From Hyphomicrobium sp. (GTDB taxonomy: Bacteria > Pseudomonadota > Alphaproteobacteria > Rhizobiales > Hyphomicrobiaceae): a DNA stretch of 64,000 nt. The position numbers and the translations under genes were made by a program. Each line of letters starts with the position of its first letter. Position 1 is the first letter of the stretch. Under the pieces are notes generated by a model. That model did no database searches. It saw only the letters and a list, made by a program, of their open reading frames with translations, and was not told the DNA's origin. Location of the stretch: contig NZ_JAIELN010000002.1 in NCBI RefSeq assembly GCF_019753045.1, positions 310,001 to 374,000 on the forward strand. Reading direction: 5' to 3'. Below, one piece after another: positions 47,788-56,802 of this stretch.

Positions 47788-48630
47788 ATGAATTATCACC
47801 ATGACTATCACGCCGGGAATTTCGCCGACGTCCTGAAGCACATCGTGCTGGCGCGCATCCTGACGTACATGAAGCAGAAGCCGCGGCCGTTTCGCGTGAT
47901 CGACACGCACGCGGGTGCTGGGCGCTACGATCTCGCAGGAACGGAAGCGAGCAAGACGGGCGAATGGCGCGACGGCATCGCCCGGCTCTTCGAAGTTGAG
48001 TTGCCGCCGGCCGTTGCGGAACTAATCGCGCCCTATCTCGAATGCGTCCGCGCGATGAACGGCGATGAACTTCGATATTATCCGGGAAGTCCCCTGATCG
48101 CCCGCCAACTCATGCGCGCCGACGACGTGCTGATCGCGAACGAGTTGAACGCCGCGGATTTCGCGAGGCTCAAGGAGGAACTGCGCCGCTTCAAGGCGAC
48201 GACGGTCCTCAACATCGATGCCCGCCACGCCGTGAAGTCGCTGCTGCCGCCGAAGGAGCGGCGCGGCCTCGTGCTGATCGATCCGCCGTTCGAGGCAAAA
48301 AGCGAATTTGCGGACCTGGCGACGGCCGTCGGCGAGGCCATGACGCGCTTCGCGTCGGGCACCTACGCCATCTGGTATCCGCTCAAGGACGAAGCGGCAG
48401 CGGACCGCTTCGTGGCGACTGTTACGTCTCGCGATGGGCTCGAATTTCTCGACGTCAGACTGGCAGTCTTGAAGTCTTTTGCGGGACTTGGCCTTACGGC
48501 GTCCGGCGTTCTCGTCATCAATCCGCCGTACCTGCTTAGAGACGAACTCGAAGCGATTTTGCCGGTTCTGAAAGATCTGTTGGCGGAGGGTTCGGGTGCG
48601 AGCTTCGAGTTGCGCTCCGCCGATCAATAA
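47788..48630 (+). CDS. rlmJ: 23S rRNA (adenine(2030)-N6)-methyltransferase
   Basis: 280 residues from ATG 47788, giving the family N-terminus MNYHHDYHAGNFADVLKHIVL. Motifs: VIDTHAGAGRYDL (SAM loop), YYPGSPLIARQLMR, VLIDPPFEAKSEF (the catalytic DPPF), and a final LLVINPPYLL-like stretch (VLVINPPYLLRDELEAIL). It makes m6A2030 in 23S rRNA. It follows holC by 57 bases. Confidence 0.95.
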   Translation: MNYHHDYHAGNFADVLKHIVLARILTYMKQKPRPFRVIDTHAGAGRYDLAGTEASKTGEWRDGIARLFEVELPPAVAELIAPYLECVRAMNGDELRYYPGSPLIARQLMRADDVLIANELNAADFARLKEELRRFKATTVLNIDARHAVKSLLPPKERRGLVLIDPPFEAKSEFADLATAVGEAMTRFASGTYAIWYPLKDEAAADRFVATVTSRDGLEFLDVRLAVLKSFAGLGLTASGVLVINPPYLLRDELEAILPVLKDLLAEGSGASFELRSADQ

Positions 48631-48859
48631 CCGTCATATAGTTGCTGTGCAGCATTTCGCCTTGCAAGGTGCCCGTATTTACAGGATAAATTGCCGCACG
48701 CTAAGGCGGGCAGCGGCACGGTAGCTCCCGATGCGTTCTACAGGTCCGGCGCGAGTTAGTGCGATCCGGCAGCAGGCGCTTGGGATCCTTCGGCTCCGAG
48801 GCTCGCCGCGGTGTTGATGCGAAGCTTGCATCGAATGCCGGGCCGCCAGGAGACGATGT

Positions 48860-49075
48860 ATGCGCCAGACAAGTACCGTTAAATTTTATAATTCCCAGAA
48901 AGGCTACGGCTTCATCAAGCCGGATGCAGGGGGCAATGACGTTTTTGTGCATGTAACCGCAGTTGAGCGATCCGGAATTGGAGAGCTCAACGAGGGAATG
49001 CGAATTTCATTTGAGACCGAGCCCGATAAACGCGGCAAAGGTCCTAAAGCCGTCGATCTCCAAAGAGCAGGCTGA
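48860..49075 (+). CDS. cold-shock protein (CspA family)
   Basis: 71 residues, a single cold-shock domain: VKFYNSQKGYGFIKPD (RNP1) and NDVFVHVTAVERSG (RNP2). It binds single-stranded RNA or DNA and can loosen RNA structure. The ATG has AGGAG upstream. The roughly 230-base leader back to rlmJ is long, as for cspA genes with regulatory 5' leaders, but I see no certain element. Confidence 0.93.
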   Translation: MRQTSTVKFYNSQKGYGFIKPDAGGNDVFVHVTAVERSGIGELNEGMRISFETEPDKRGKGPKAVDLQRAG

Positions 49076-49484
49076 AGTTCTTTGAAGACTGACTTGCTCG
49101 CGTCTCGGCTCCGGTCGCGGCGCTGAGTAAGTATTGGCTTGAGCATTCTCATCCGCAAGCTCGAGCGAATTCCGCGTCGCTTTGACGTACGACGAGTCTC
49201 ACTCATTCGCCATTTGCTGGTCGCTTGCCGCAGTTGGGGAACAGCGTTGCGCGTGCATTGGCGCTATGATGCACACGGTCACTCCGAACGATTCGATGGC
49301 GCACTTCGAAGCATTTGGACTGTTCCGTATTGCGAGCTTCGAAACCGAGGCTTTGAACAAAGGTGTGACGAAGGCCGAATATCCAGAATGGGGAGCGGCT
49401 CGTCAGTCGCGCAACTTGATGTGCGCGTCATCGGCGAGATTTCGGATGCTGGTATCACGCACCGGTCCAGGGGAGACTAACGAA
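49076..49484 (+). other. 409-base region without a supported gene
   Basis: Between the cold-shock gene and a small exported protein. An open frame of 113 codons exists (49139-49480), but its Arg/His-rich product has no family resemblance and no ribosome-binding site. I see no RNA gene. Confidence 0.4.
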
Positions 49485-49748
49485 ATGAAGAAACTTATTC
49501 GTACGGGGCTCATCGCGTTCGCGGCCACGGTTGGAATGGCTTCGAGCTCGGCATACGCCGGCTGCGTTCTCGCTGGCGGCGAGTCCGTCATGGTAACGGA
49601 AGATCTCGCGAAGTTCATGGCTGGCCAGGCGCTCAAGCACTCGATTGAAAATCACGGCAGGACCGCGCGCGGCGCCGTGAGGGTCAAGTGCGATACGTCG
49701 TCGGTCGGCTTGCCGCACTGCACCGCACGTCAGAGGGCTTGCGGCTGA
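49485..49748 (+). CDS. small exported protein of unknown function
   Basis: 87 residues. Signal peptide MKKLIRTGLIAFAATVG with cleavage near AYA-GC. The short mature part has four cysteines (GCVLAGG, VKCDTSS, PHCTARQRACG) that could form two disulfides. Start supported by GGGGAG ten bases upstream. No family recognised. Confidence 0.7.
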   Translation: MKKLIRTGLIAFAATVGMASSSAYAGCVLAGGESVMVTEDLAKFMAGQALKHSIENHGRTARGAVRVKCDTSSVGLPHCTARQRACG

Positions 49749-49787
49749 GCCGCCATTCTTTCTGAGACGAGCCCTTGAAAAATAACG

Positions 49788-49819
49788 ACTCGCCGGCCGC
49801 TGTGCCGGCGAGTTTTTTT
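49788..49819. terminator. strong bidirectional intrinsic terminator
   Basis: ACTCGCCGGC-CGCTGT-GCCGGCGAGT followed by a run of seven T, and preceded by an A-rich stretch (GAAAAATAACG). It separates two convergent small genes. It is the clearest intrinsic terminator in the window. Confidence 0.85.
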
Positions 49820-49831
49820 CTGGAAGGAACG

Positions 49832-50116
49832 CTACTTCGCCATGGCGTTGCGAATGGCGCCGACAATCGCAGTCAGAATGCCGCCGCTGACACCGGATCC
49901 CAGAATTTGGGTGATGATGGAAGCCGGATCCATGGCGCCACCAGCGACGGCCGTATTGAATACTTGTTCGAGAATTTGGCCACCGATGCCGCCGCCGACT
50001 ATACCTGCAATGGCGTTGCCGAGCGTCCCGAGGCTCAGGTTCTTCAACAGAGCGCCGGCGGCGTTACCGCCGAGAGCACCGCTGATGAGCTGAATGATCA
50101 GTGGAAGATATTCCAT
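49832..50116 (-). CDS. small Gly-rich hydrophobic protein
   Basis: 94 residues from ATG 50116 (GGAG upstream); the frame runs open to 50308 but that part is unlike a protein. Composition is Gly/Ala/Ile-rich with GALGGNAAGALLKNLSLGTLGNAIAGIVGGGIGGQIL, suggesting membrane insertion or a helical bundle. Similar short proteins occur in Hyphomicrobiales without known function. Confidence 0.7.
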   Translation of the reverse strand: MEYLPLIIQLISGALGGNAAGALLKNLSLGTLGNAIAGIVGGGIGGQILEQVFNTAVAGGAMDPASIITQILGSGVSGGILTAIVGAIRNAMAK

Positions 50117-50409
50117 GCGCCGTCTCCACGAGGCCAGTGGGACAACGGCTTGAGCCGTGCGGACTTTCCGCATCGGAGATGCCGCGCGCCGTTTAGCGCT
50201 CCCACAGTGGGAATCGTACCACACCCGGCGAATAAATCGCCAAGCTTCGCTTTGGAGAGGCCACCAAACCCGCAGATCAGTTGTCAAGAAGTTACAGCCT
50301 TGCGCCAATTGTGGCGCGTGACCATTTCTTCAACGCGCGCAATGATAATTTCAGTATCTATGGGTTATAGAACTGCTCGACACGTGAACGGTGCAGAGAG
50401 GCTACAGCG

Positions 50410-50712
50410 ATGAAAATCAGGATTCTTTCGGCCATCTTCGCCAGTGCTTGGCTTTTCGGCATAGCCGCTCCCGCGATCGCTGCGGATGGCCAGTCTTCGT
50501 CGGATGGATATGCAATTCGCCACAAGCGCGGCGGCTACTCCTACGGCAAGGCAGACTCCATCAACACCTACGGCACCAACCGCAACAGGAAGCGCCCGCC
50601 CGGGCCGCCGTCATTCCGCGAGCAGACGATAGCTGGCCCGTTCGACAACGGCTTCTTCTTCGACTCGGGCGTGGGCAGCATCTGGGGCGGCAACTCGCCC
50701 TACATGCACTGA
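50410..50712 (+). CDS. small exported protein of unknown function
   Basis: 100 residues. Signal peptide with cleavage near AIA-AD. The mature part is Gly/Tyr/Ser/Asn-rich (RGGYSYGKADSINTYGTNRNRKRPPG), lacks cysteine and looks disordered. The start follows AGAGAGGC. No family recognised. About 290 bases of unassigned sequence precede it. Confidence 0.65.
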   Translation: MKIRILSAIFASAWLFGIAAPAIAADGQSSSDGYAIRHKRGGYSYGKADSINTYGTNRNRKRPPGPPSFREQTIAGPFDNGFFFDSGVGSIWGGNSPYMH

Positions 50713-50909
50713 GCCAATAGTCCATTGGGATTGCTGAGCATAATGGCCGCCAGGTCACATCGGCGGCCGGGATGCTGTGGGTTTTTCCTTCTCCTGGCGA
50801 CAAACCTGTCAACTGGTGCCGATGCGCCACTCGCCCTCGTCTTGCCATTGTGCTGACAATAGAAAGGCAGCCTGATCTCAGGGTGGGGCTTTGAGGGAGA
50901 ACTAAAGTT

Positions 50910-51695
50910 ATGCGCTTCTCGGTCAAACTCGTTTCCGCATTCGCATTGGCCGCGACCTTCGCCGTAGCAACAACCGTTTCGGCAAATGCGGAGTGCAAGC
51001 GTTACGGCTTCACCGTCAACGATTACGGCAAAGACGGCCCGACCAAAGACGCCAAAGAACTGCTCGACAAGCTCATTCAATCGAAAATGACCGAGCGCGG
51101 CGTCAGCGATTTCCGTACCGGCAAGAAGACCGTGTCGTGCGAGCTGTTTCTGAATTTCATCGTCTTCGATGAGCACACCTGCACCGCGGAAGCGACGGTG
51201 TGCTGGGGCGGCTCGTCGCTTCCCGGTTCCGAACAATCCTCAGCCGACGACGTCGCTGCTGAGCCCGCGAAGAAAACCGCTTCCGACGTCACGCCGGCCG
51301 AAACGAAACCGGCGAAAAAGAGCGTAACGAAGGAAGCAACGGCCCACGCCGACAGTGCTGCTCCGGCCCACAAGACGGCCGCTGAGTCGGTGCCGGATCC
51401 GAAGTCTGTCCTCGCTCACAAGGCGAAGAAGCCTGAGGAGAAGAAGGAAGCTGCAGCGCCGGCACACGACGCAAGCGCAGCCACCGCTGACACTGCGTCG
51501 TCTGACCCAGTCGTCAAGCCGATCCACAACGTCTCGAAGGTCGAGACGGGATCGCTGCCCGACGTTCCGGCGAAGCCCGCTAAGCACAAAGCGCAGAAGG
51601 CGCCGGCCGATGCCCCGGCTGCAGCTCCCGCGAACGCCGACGACGCAGGTTATCCGACTCCGCTGCCGCCAACGGACGGCGAAGGAGCTCAGTAA
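50910..51695 (+). CDS. exported protein with Ala/Lys/Pro-rich tail
   Basis: 261 residues. Signal peptide (cleavage near ANA-EC). A compact region (about 25-105) has cysteines in AECKRYGF, VSCELFLNF, HTCTAEATVCW, probably two disulfides. From about residue 110 to the end the sequence is Ala/Pro/Lys-rich with repeated AAP, PAK and HK units, resembling a cell-wall-spanning linker. GAGGGAG precedes the ATG. The N-terminal domain is not one I can name. Confidence 0.75.
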   Translation: MRFSVKLVSAFALAATFAVATTVSANAECKRYGFTVNDYGKDGPTKDAKELLDKLIQSKMTERGVSDFRTGKKTVSCELFLNFIVFDEHTCTAEATVCWGGSSLPGSEQSSADDVAAEPAKKTASDVTPAETKPAKKSVTKEATAHADSAAPAHKTAAESVPDPKSVLAHKAKKPEEKKEAAAPAHDASAATADTASSDPVVKPIHNVSKVETGSLPDVPAKPAKHKAQKAPADAPAAAPANADDAGYPTPLPPTDGEGAQ

Positions 51696-51729
51696 AGTCA
51701 AGGGCTAGTTGAAGTTCGGGCTTGTTTCG

Positions 51730-51759
51730 CGAACCGCCGTTTGATCAAGCGGCGGTTCG
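51730..51759. terminator. near-perfect 30-nt palindrome at the end of the receiver gene
   Basis: CGAACCGCCG and CGGCGGTTCG enclose TTTGATCAAG, itself nearly palindromic. It overlaps the receiver gene's stop codon and lies between convergent genes, so a bidirectional terminator is likely although no U-run is present. Confidence 0.5.
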
Positions 51760-52113
51760 AATTTCCTGCAGCTTCATTTCGACGATCTGCCGGTTGTACG
51801 GCTTCAGCAGGAAATTATCGGCGCCGTGTGTGAGCGCTCGCTGAATCTCGAGCGGATCATTTTCGGTGACCAGATAAATGATGTAGGGCCGAACGCTCAG
51901 CTGCAGCGCGCGTAGTTTCCCAAGGAACTCGATGCTGTTCGAGCCCGGCATTCGCCAATCGAGCAGGATATAATCGGGCGCTTCCGAGCCTAGCCGCTCA
52001 ATCGCGGCGATCGGGCTGTCCGCCTCGCTCACACGAAAGCCTAAGCTCTCGAAAATGAGCCGGGTGTATTTCCGGACGATCTCGGAATCATCGATGATGA
52101 AGCAGTGAAGCAT
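51745..52113 (-). CDS. single-domain response regulator (receiver)
   Basis: 122 residues, receiver fold only: acidic pair in FIIDDSE (Asp8, Asp9), phosphorylated Asp52 in YILLDWRMPGSN, Thr83 in LVTENDP and Lys104 in FLLKPYN. No output domain. ATG 52113 matches the receiver start; an upstream extension to 52158 is unlikely. It lies 174 bases downstream of chpT on the same strand, so ChpT is a possible phosphate source or sink; that pairing is inference. It is not CpdR- or DivK-like by sequence. Confidence 0.88.
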   Translation of the reverse strand: MLHCFIIDDSEIVRKYTRLIFESLGFRVSEADSPIAAIERLGSEAPDYILLDWRMPGSNSIEFLGKLRALQLSVRPYIIYLVTENDPLEIQRALTHGADNFLLKPYNRQIVEMKLQEIRTAA

Positions 52114-52287
52114 ATCGAGGGCGTCTCGCAAGCAGAGTGCTGCACCAACCGACAGCAAGGCGACCAGAGCAAACGATGTTCTGAAAAGTGCACGTAAAAT
52201 ACTAACGCGCTCTTAAGATGTATGGCGGAAAGGCAACCGCGATCGGATGAGTCCGATCGCTTCTCGCTCGGGCCCTTCTGGTCAGCC

Positions 52288-52935
52288 TCAGCTTGCCGGT
52301 TTCGCGACGAGAAGAATGTCCGCGCCATCCTTCAGAATTTCCAGCCTCATCCCAGCCGAGGGCGCGATGCGCCACGTGTAGTACGCCTGGATCGTGATGG
52401 CATCGAGCGCCAGCGGCTTGCCTGCAACGAAATCGGTCAGATACTGAGGCGGCCGTGCGGCCGTGCCCTTGCACCTGATGAGGAACGTCGGCTGCTCGAA
52501 TGAGCCGCCGATGGAAACGTCGATCTCTCCGCCGCGCGGCAACGCCGTGACCGCGGAAGCGATGAGGTTGAGAAGAAGCTTCACCTTGTCTTTGGCGACG
52601 AGACCCGGCGCGCCACGCCATGTCAGCTTGTGCTTGCCCTGCGTGATGGCGACGAAGCCGCGAGAAATTTTCTCGGCGGTCGTCAGGTCGATCATGCTCC
52701 CGGCCGATCCGGCGGCGCCGAATGCAAAACGGGCAAATTCCAATCGCGCGGACGCCTGTTCCGTGACGTTCCGGATGACGTTCAGCGCATAGCTCTTCGC
52801 TTGTTCGTCGTCCTCCTCGTCGAGGATTTCCAGTCCGTTGAAGATCGCGCCGACCGGATTGATGATGTCGTGACAGATCTTGCTCGAGATCATTGCCGCG
52901 AGTTCGAGATCGGTCGGCGGAACGCGCTGGTTCAT
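52288..52935 (-). CDS. chpT: histidine phosphotransferase ChpT
   Basis: 215 residues from ATG 52935 (AAGGG upstream). The dimerisation helix carries the phosphorylated His22 in SSKICHDIINPVGAIFNGLEIL. The C-terminal domain is a degenerate ATPase fold (KVKLLLNLIASAVTALPRGGEI) with no ATP-binding G box. ChpT passes phosphate from the CckA kinase to CtrA and CpdR, controlling cell cycle and motility in alphaproteobacteria. The gene is divergent from the CysQ-like gene with about 280 bases between starts. Confidence 0.9.
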   Translation of the reverse strand: MNQRVPPTDLELAAMISSKICHDIINPVGAIFNGLEILDEEDDEQAKSYALNVIRNVTEQASARLEFARFAFGAAGSAGSMIDLTTAEKISRGFVAITQGKHKLTWRGAPGLVAKDKVKLLLNLIASAVTALPRGGEIDVSIGGSFEQPTFLIRCKGTAARPPQYLTDFVAGKPLALDAITIQAYYTWRIAPSAGMRLEILKDGADILLVAKPAS

Positions 52936-53216
52936 TAGTGACCCTTTTCTGAGATTCTCTCGATCGAGAGCGTGCAGCAGCTCAAGCGCGACAGCGCGAC
53001 GCGAACCGGCGGAGGCGGCTTGCGATAATGCCCCATGCTCTGATACATGCGCCGAACGACGGTTGCCAAGTCTCGCGGCCGGTGGGCCGTCCAGGCCCGG
53101 ATTTTCATGGAAGACATGGGTCTTACGCGCCACGGTAAGAACTGCGGCGCGGTAAAGCGTATTCGTAATCGCGGGCTCGGTCCGCGCCAACTGATTCGAA
53201 CGGGGTTAGCTTCAAG

Positions 53217-54071
53217 ATGTCGCCAATCGACGTCAACGATCACGATGCACTGATCGCGGCCTTGCTTCCGGCTGTCCGTGAGGCGGGGCGCCTCGAGATG
53301 GCGCATTTCACGAACGGCGTGAAGTTCGAGCAAAAGGCCGACAGGTCGCCCGTAACGGCTGCCGATCGTGAAGCTGAGGACATTCTGCTGGCAGGGCTGG
53401 CGGCCGTTGCGCCGGGTGTGCCCGTCGTCGCGGAAGAGCGGATCGCTGCTGGCGCCGCATGCGAATACGCGAAGCGATTTTTCCTCGTCGACGCGCTCGA
53501 CGGAACGCGGCTTTTCATACGCGGCAAGCCGGAGTTTTCGATCAACATCGGTTTCGTCGAGGACGGTAGGACGCGGTTTGGTTTGATCTATCTGCCCCCG
53601 TCGGAGCGTCTGTTCGTGACGAGGTCGGATGGCTTTGCTTACGAAGCTCGGCTTTCCCAGAAAGACGAAGTCCCGTTTGCAGTAATGCAGTTCAAACGCC
53701 TCGTCACACGAACTCCCGATCCGGCCACACTCGTGGCGTTCAATAGCCGGGGCGTTGGAAGTGCGAGCGCCGGGCTCCTGGCAACGCTCAAGGTTCAGGA
53801 CACGAGACCGCTCGGATCGTCGATGAAGTTCTGCCTCATCGCCGCTGCCGAAGGCGACCTCTACGCGCGGTTTGGCGAAACATACGAATGGGATACCGCC
53901 GCCGGCCAAGCCATACTCGAAGGCGCCGGAGGATCGGTTACGAAATTGGACGGATCGCTACTGACGTACGGGCATTTCGAACGAGGCTACCGTAACCCCT
54001 ATTTCATCGCCTGGGGACGCCAGCCGCTGTGGCGCGGTGGCGAGTCCGAATTGTCCGCGCCGAGGGCATAA
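53217..54071 (+). CDS. inositol-monophosphatase-family phosphatase, CysQ-like
   Basis: 284 residues. It belongs to the lithium-sensitive phosphatases. Metal site: VAEERI, then FFLVDALDGTRLFIRG where Ala replaces the usual Pro of DPLDGT, and YEWDTAAGQAILEGAGG. KADRSPVTAADREAE is the N-terminal signature. The TRLFIRG after the metal motif points to CysQ (3'-phosphoadenosine-5'-phosphate phosphatase) rather than SuhB. The preceding region carries chpT's leader. Sulfate-assimilation genes are not nearby. Confidence 0.87.
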   Translation: MSPIDVNDHDALIAALLPAVREAGRLEMAHFTNGVKFEQKADRSPVTAADREAEDILLAGLAAVAPGVPVVAEERIAAGAACEYAKRFFLVDALDGTRLFIRGKPEFSINIGFVEDGRTRFGLIYLPPSERLFVTRSDGFAYEARLSQKDEVPFAVMQFKRLVTRTPDPATLVAFNSRGVGSASAGLLATLKVQDTRPLGSSMKFCLIAAAEGDLYARFGETYEWDTAAGQAILEGAGGSVTKLDGSLLTYGHFERGYRNPYFIAWGRQPLWRGGESELSAPRA

Positions 54072-54249
54072 GCAACGCGAAGCGGCCATACTTTAGCAAC
54101 ACATAGCGGCGAATCTGTAGAATAGGATTCGGGCGCACGCTCGGTCTTCGGGAGGGGCACGCATCGCGTGCGAACCGGGCCAGATCTTGTCACCGCTCGG
54201 TCCTGCCAAAAAACGTGTTGCGAAAAAGAACAAGTGAGGGGTCACGCCG

Positions 54250-55134
54250 ATGCGGCGCCGCGGCTTCGAAAGAATAGCGCGATCTAAATGTGCCGCCAGG
54301 AATGCGGCGTGTGCATCGATCTTCGGTCTGATGGCGTGCATGATCGTCGGAGGCTCGAGCGCCGGGGCGCAAGACGACGCCTATAGACCGCCGGCGGATA
54401 CCTACACCGGCCAAAGCGGCGTCGACACGTACCGCTCATCTCCGCCGCCCCCTGACAATAGCTACGCCCCTCCGCCGCGAGGCGCTGCAGGCGGCGATCC
54501 CTATGGCCCCTACAACGGCCCCCGTAATCAGGGTGGCGACCAGGGAGGCGATCCGGGCGGCTACGGCGCTCCCTACGCTCCGCCACCTCAAAACGCAGGC
54601 AGGGATGACCGCTATTATGATTCCGGCCCGCCCCCGGGAGCGTCCGAGAGAAGTTCGTACTCGGAAGATGAAATTATCCGCGCAGGGAACAGTTTCTTCG
54701 GGAAAGTCAGCGGCGGACTGGCGTCTGCCATCGAATGGGCTTTCCAGAAGGCTGGTCGGCCCAATGGTTACATTCTGGGACAGGACGCAGCCGGAGCCTT
54801 CGTCGCGGGTCTGGCCTACGGAGAGGGAACTCTCTACACGAAGGATGCCGGCTCCTTTAGGGTCTACTGGCAAGGCCCCTCGGTCGGTTATGATTTCGGC
54901 GCCGACGGATCTAAAGTCATGACGCTCGTCTACAACCTCCGCGATCCGAACGACATTTTTGATCGATTCGGTGGCGTTGAGGGCTCGGCTTATCTCGTAG
55001 GCGGCGTCAGCGTGCAGTTTCAGAAGTCAGGCCATGTCTCGTTAGCGCCAATTAGGGCGGGGGTAGGCCTCCGACTGGGTGCCAACGTGGGTTATTTGAA
55101 GTATACAAGGAGTCCGACCTGGAACCCCTTCTGA
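54250..55134 (+). CDS. DUF1134 family protein, EipA-like
   Basis: 294 residues. A signal peptide (residues 18-41, AGA-QDD) is followed by a Pro/Gly/Tyr-rich low-complexity stretch (about 45-135). The DUF1134 domain (about 140-294) shows GNSFFGKVSGGLASAIEWAFQKAGRPNGYILGQ, FRVYWQGPSVGYDFGADGSKVM and ending YLKYTRSPTWNPF. EipA of Brucella is a periplasmic protein needed for envelope integrity; the same is likely here. The low-complexity part is longer than in Brucella EipA. Confidence 0.9.
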   Translation: MRRRGFERIARSKCAARNAACASIFGLMACMIVGGSSAGAQDDAYRPPADTYTGQSGVDTYRSSPPPPDNSYAPPPRGAAGGDPYGPYNGPRNQGGDQGGDPGGYGAPYAPPPQNAGRDDRYYDSGPPPGASERSSYSEDEIIRAGNSFFGKVSGGLASAIEWAFQKAGRPNGYILGQDAAGAFVAGLAYGEGTLYTKDAGSFRVYWQGPSVGYDFGADGSKVMTLVYNLRDPNDIFDRFGGVEGSAYLVGGVSVQFQKSGHVSLAPIRAGVGLRLGANVGYLKYTRSPTWNPF

Positions 55135-55258
55135 TGCCGGTGGTCGGCTCAGTGCCGGTTCGATGTTGCGGTGAAGCCCAAAAGGGGGTTTCTCTGCCGG
55201 TCTGGGAACGTTGCCGTCGGCGGGGGCCGCGAAGCTTTTCATTGCAGGGCGAGTTTTC

Positions 55259-56671
55259 TTGATAACCCTTTCCGCCGCGATGCTCGTGATGTTGGGCTTT
55301 CTGATCGCGGCCCTGATCGTGGTTGTGCTTTTGCCTGCGTACCGCCGCCGCGTCGAACGCTTCACCTCCGAAGCACTGAAGCGGACACTGCCGCTCACTG
55401 AAGCGGAAATTCGCGCCGACAAGGACCGCTTGCGCGCTGACTTCGCGATGGAACTGCACCGCCTCGAATCGAAGCTCGATGAAGCCGGCCTTTCGGCTGC
55501 CCGCCAGCGGGTCGAGGTCAATCGGCGCGATGCGAAGATACAGGAATTGTCCGAAGCGATCGCCGACCAGAAGATGAGCGTCGAAGAGCACGAAAATGCC
55601 CGTCGCGTTCTCGAACAGGCGATCCTCGATAGGCTCCCGAAGGTCGAGCAGCGTCTCGCCGAGACGCGAAAGCTGCTCGCGACGCGCGACCGTGAAATCA
55701 AGACGTTGTCTGCAACGAGCGCTAAGCAGGCCGCCGCGCTCGAGGAGGCAACGCAACTCAACAAGCAGCGCGAGAGAGAGCTTGCGCAACTACGTACGAC
55801 GCTCGACACGCGAGCCATTCGCAATCGTGGCGCCGCCGCAGGCGCGAGTGCCGATAGCAACGTCGCTCTTCGCACGGAGCTCGAGGCGATGCGCGAGAAG
55901 ACGCGCGAACAGGCAGCGCTGATTGAACGCTTGAAAGGTGCTGCCGCCGTCGCTCAAACATCTCCCGATCGCGATGAGCAGAATGCAGAAATCAAGAGGC
56001 TTCTGCTCGCGCTCGCCAAGGCGGAAGCCGAGCTGAGCACGCTGAAGTCGAGCATCGGCGGCGACGACGCTGAGCGGATGGCGCTCGAGGATCGCGTTGC
56101 CGATCTTCAAGCAGCCGTTGATACCAAGTCGACCGAAATGGCGAAGCTCAGGGCCGCGCTTAAGGTCTACGAAGAGAAGGATGCGCCGGCCCCCGGCATG
56201 ATGGAGAAGGCCGACTTCAGCGCTCTGCAGGCCGAGCTCGAAAACCAGCGCCGAGTCATTACGGAACTTCGCGCCGAGATCGCCGCCGGACAAGAGCGCC
56301 TGTCGCGTCAGGCCCTCCGCTTCCACGAAGAGCTGCGCCGGATAACTCCCGAGCCGGTTGTCGAAACGCCATCCGATCGGGCAAACCCGGCAAGGCCGTC
56401 GCTCGCCGAGCGCATCTCAACGCCTCGCGAACCGCGACCGAACGGCGACAGTGCGGAAACGCCCGACCAGCGCCCCGACCAGCGCCAAGGATCATACCTG
56501 CGCGCCTTGAACGGCAATGCTGGCGGCGGACCTGCTGACGCAGTTCCCGAGAGAGTCGACTGGCCTCCGCCGTTGCCCGCCGCTGAAGCCGACAAGAACG
56601 CGGATAGCCCCGCGCCCGGCCCCCATCGTCCGCGACTTCTCGAGCGCATAAGCGGCATCGATAAACGCTAG
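55259..56671 (+). CDS. membrane-anchored coiled-coil protein of unknown function
   Basis: About 470 residues from TTG 55259 (GGCGAG eight bases upstream); a TTG at 55211 is also open. One membrane helix (MLVMLGFLIAALIVVVLL) is followed by PAYRRRVERFTSEAL and about 300 residues of heptad-rich helix (for example RLESKLDEAGLSAARQRVEV, LEEATQLNKQRERELAQLR). The final 130 residues are Pro/Arg/Glu-rich and disordered. Similar proteins occur in Bradyrhizobium and relatives. Role unknown; a scaffold at the inner membrane is a guess. Confidence 0.8.
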   Translation: MITLSAAMLVMLGFLIAALIVVVLLPAYRRRVERFTSEALKRTLPLTEAEIRADKDRLRADFAMELHRLESKLDEAGLSAARQRVEVNRRDAKIQELSEAIADQKMSVEEHENARRVLEQAILDRLPKVEQRLAETRKLLATRDREIKTLSATSAKQAAALEEATQLNKQRERELAQLRTTLDTRAIRNRGAAAGASADSNVALRTELEAMREKTREQAALIERLKGAAAVAQTSPDRDEQNAEIKRLLLALAKAEAELSTLKSSIGGDDAERMALEDRVADLQAAVDTKSTEMAKLRAALKVYEEKDAPAPGMMEKADFSALQAELENQRRVITELRAEIAAGQERLSRQALRFHEELRRITPEPVVETPSDRANPARPSLAERISTPREPRPNGDSAETPDQRPDQRQGSYLRALNGNAGGGPADAVPERVDWPPPLPAAEADKNADSPAPGPHRPRLLERISGIDKR

Positions 56672-56802
56672 TAGACCCGAGCGATTGGATCGGATATGGG
56701 CCCCTGGCGTTCTGCGATTGGGTTGTCAGCCGTACTTCCCATTTTATCGGGCGGCGCTGGCGTTACGTTGACCTATAATTTTCCTCTCGCGAACGGTGGA
56801 TC

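Noticed and set aside
49139-49480. 113-codon open frame
   Set aside because: No ribosome-binding site, composition unlike neighbouring proteins, ends just before a well-supported small gene.
50713-50800. GGCCGCC/GGCGGCC hairpin as a terminator after the small exported gene
   Set aside because: The stem is only 7 bp with a 10-base loop and the T-run is too far downstream to be convincing.
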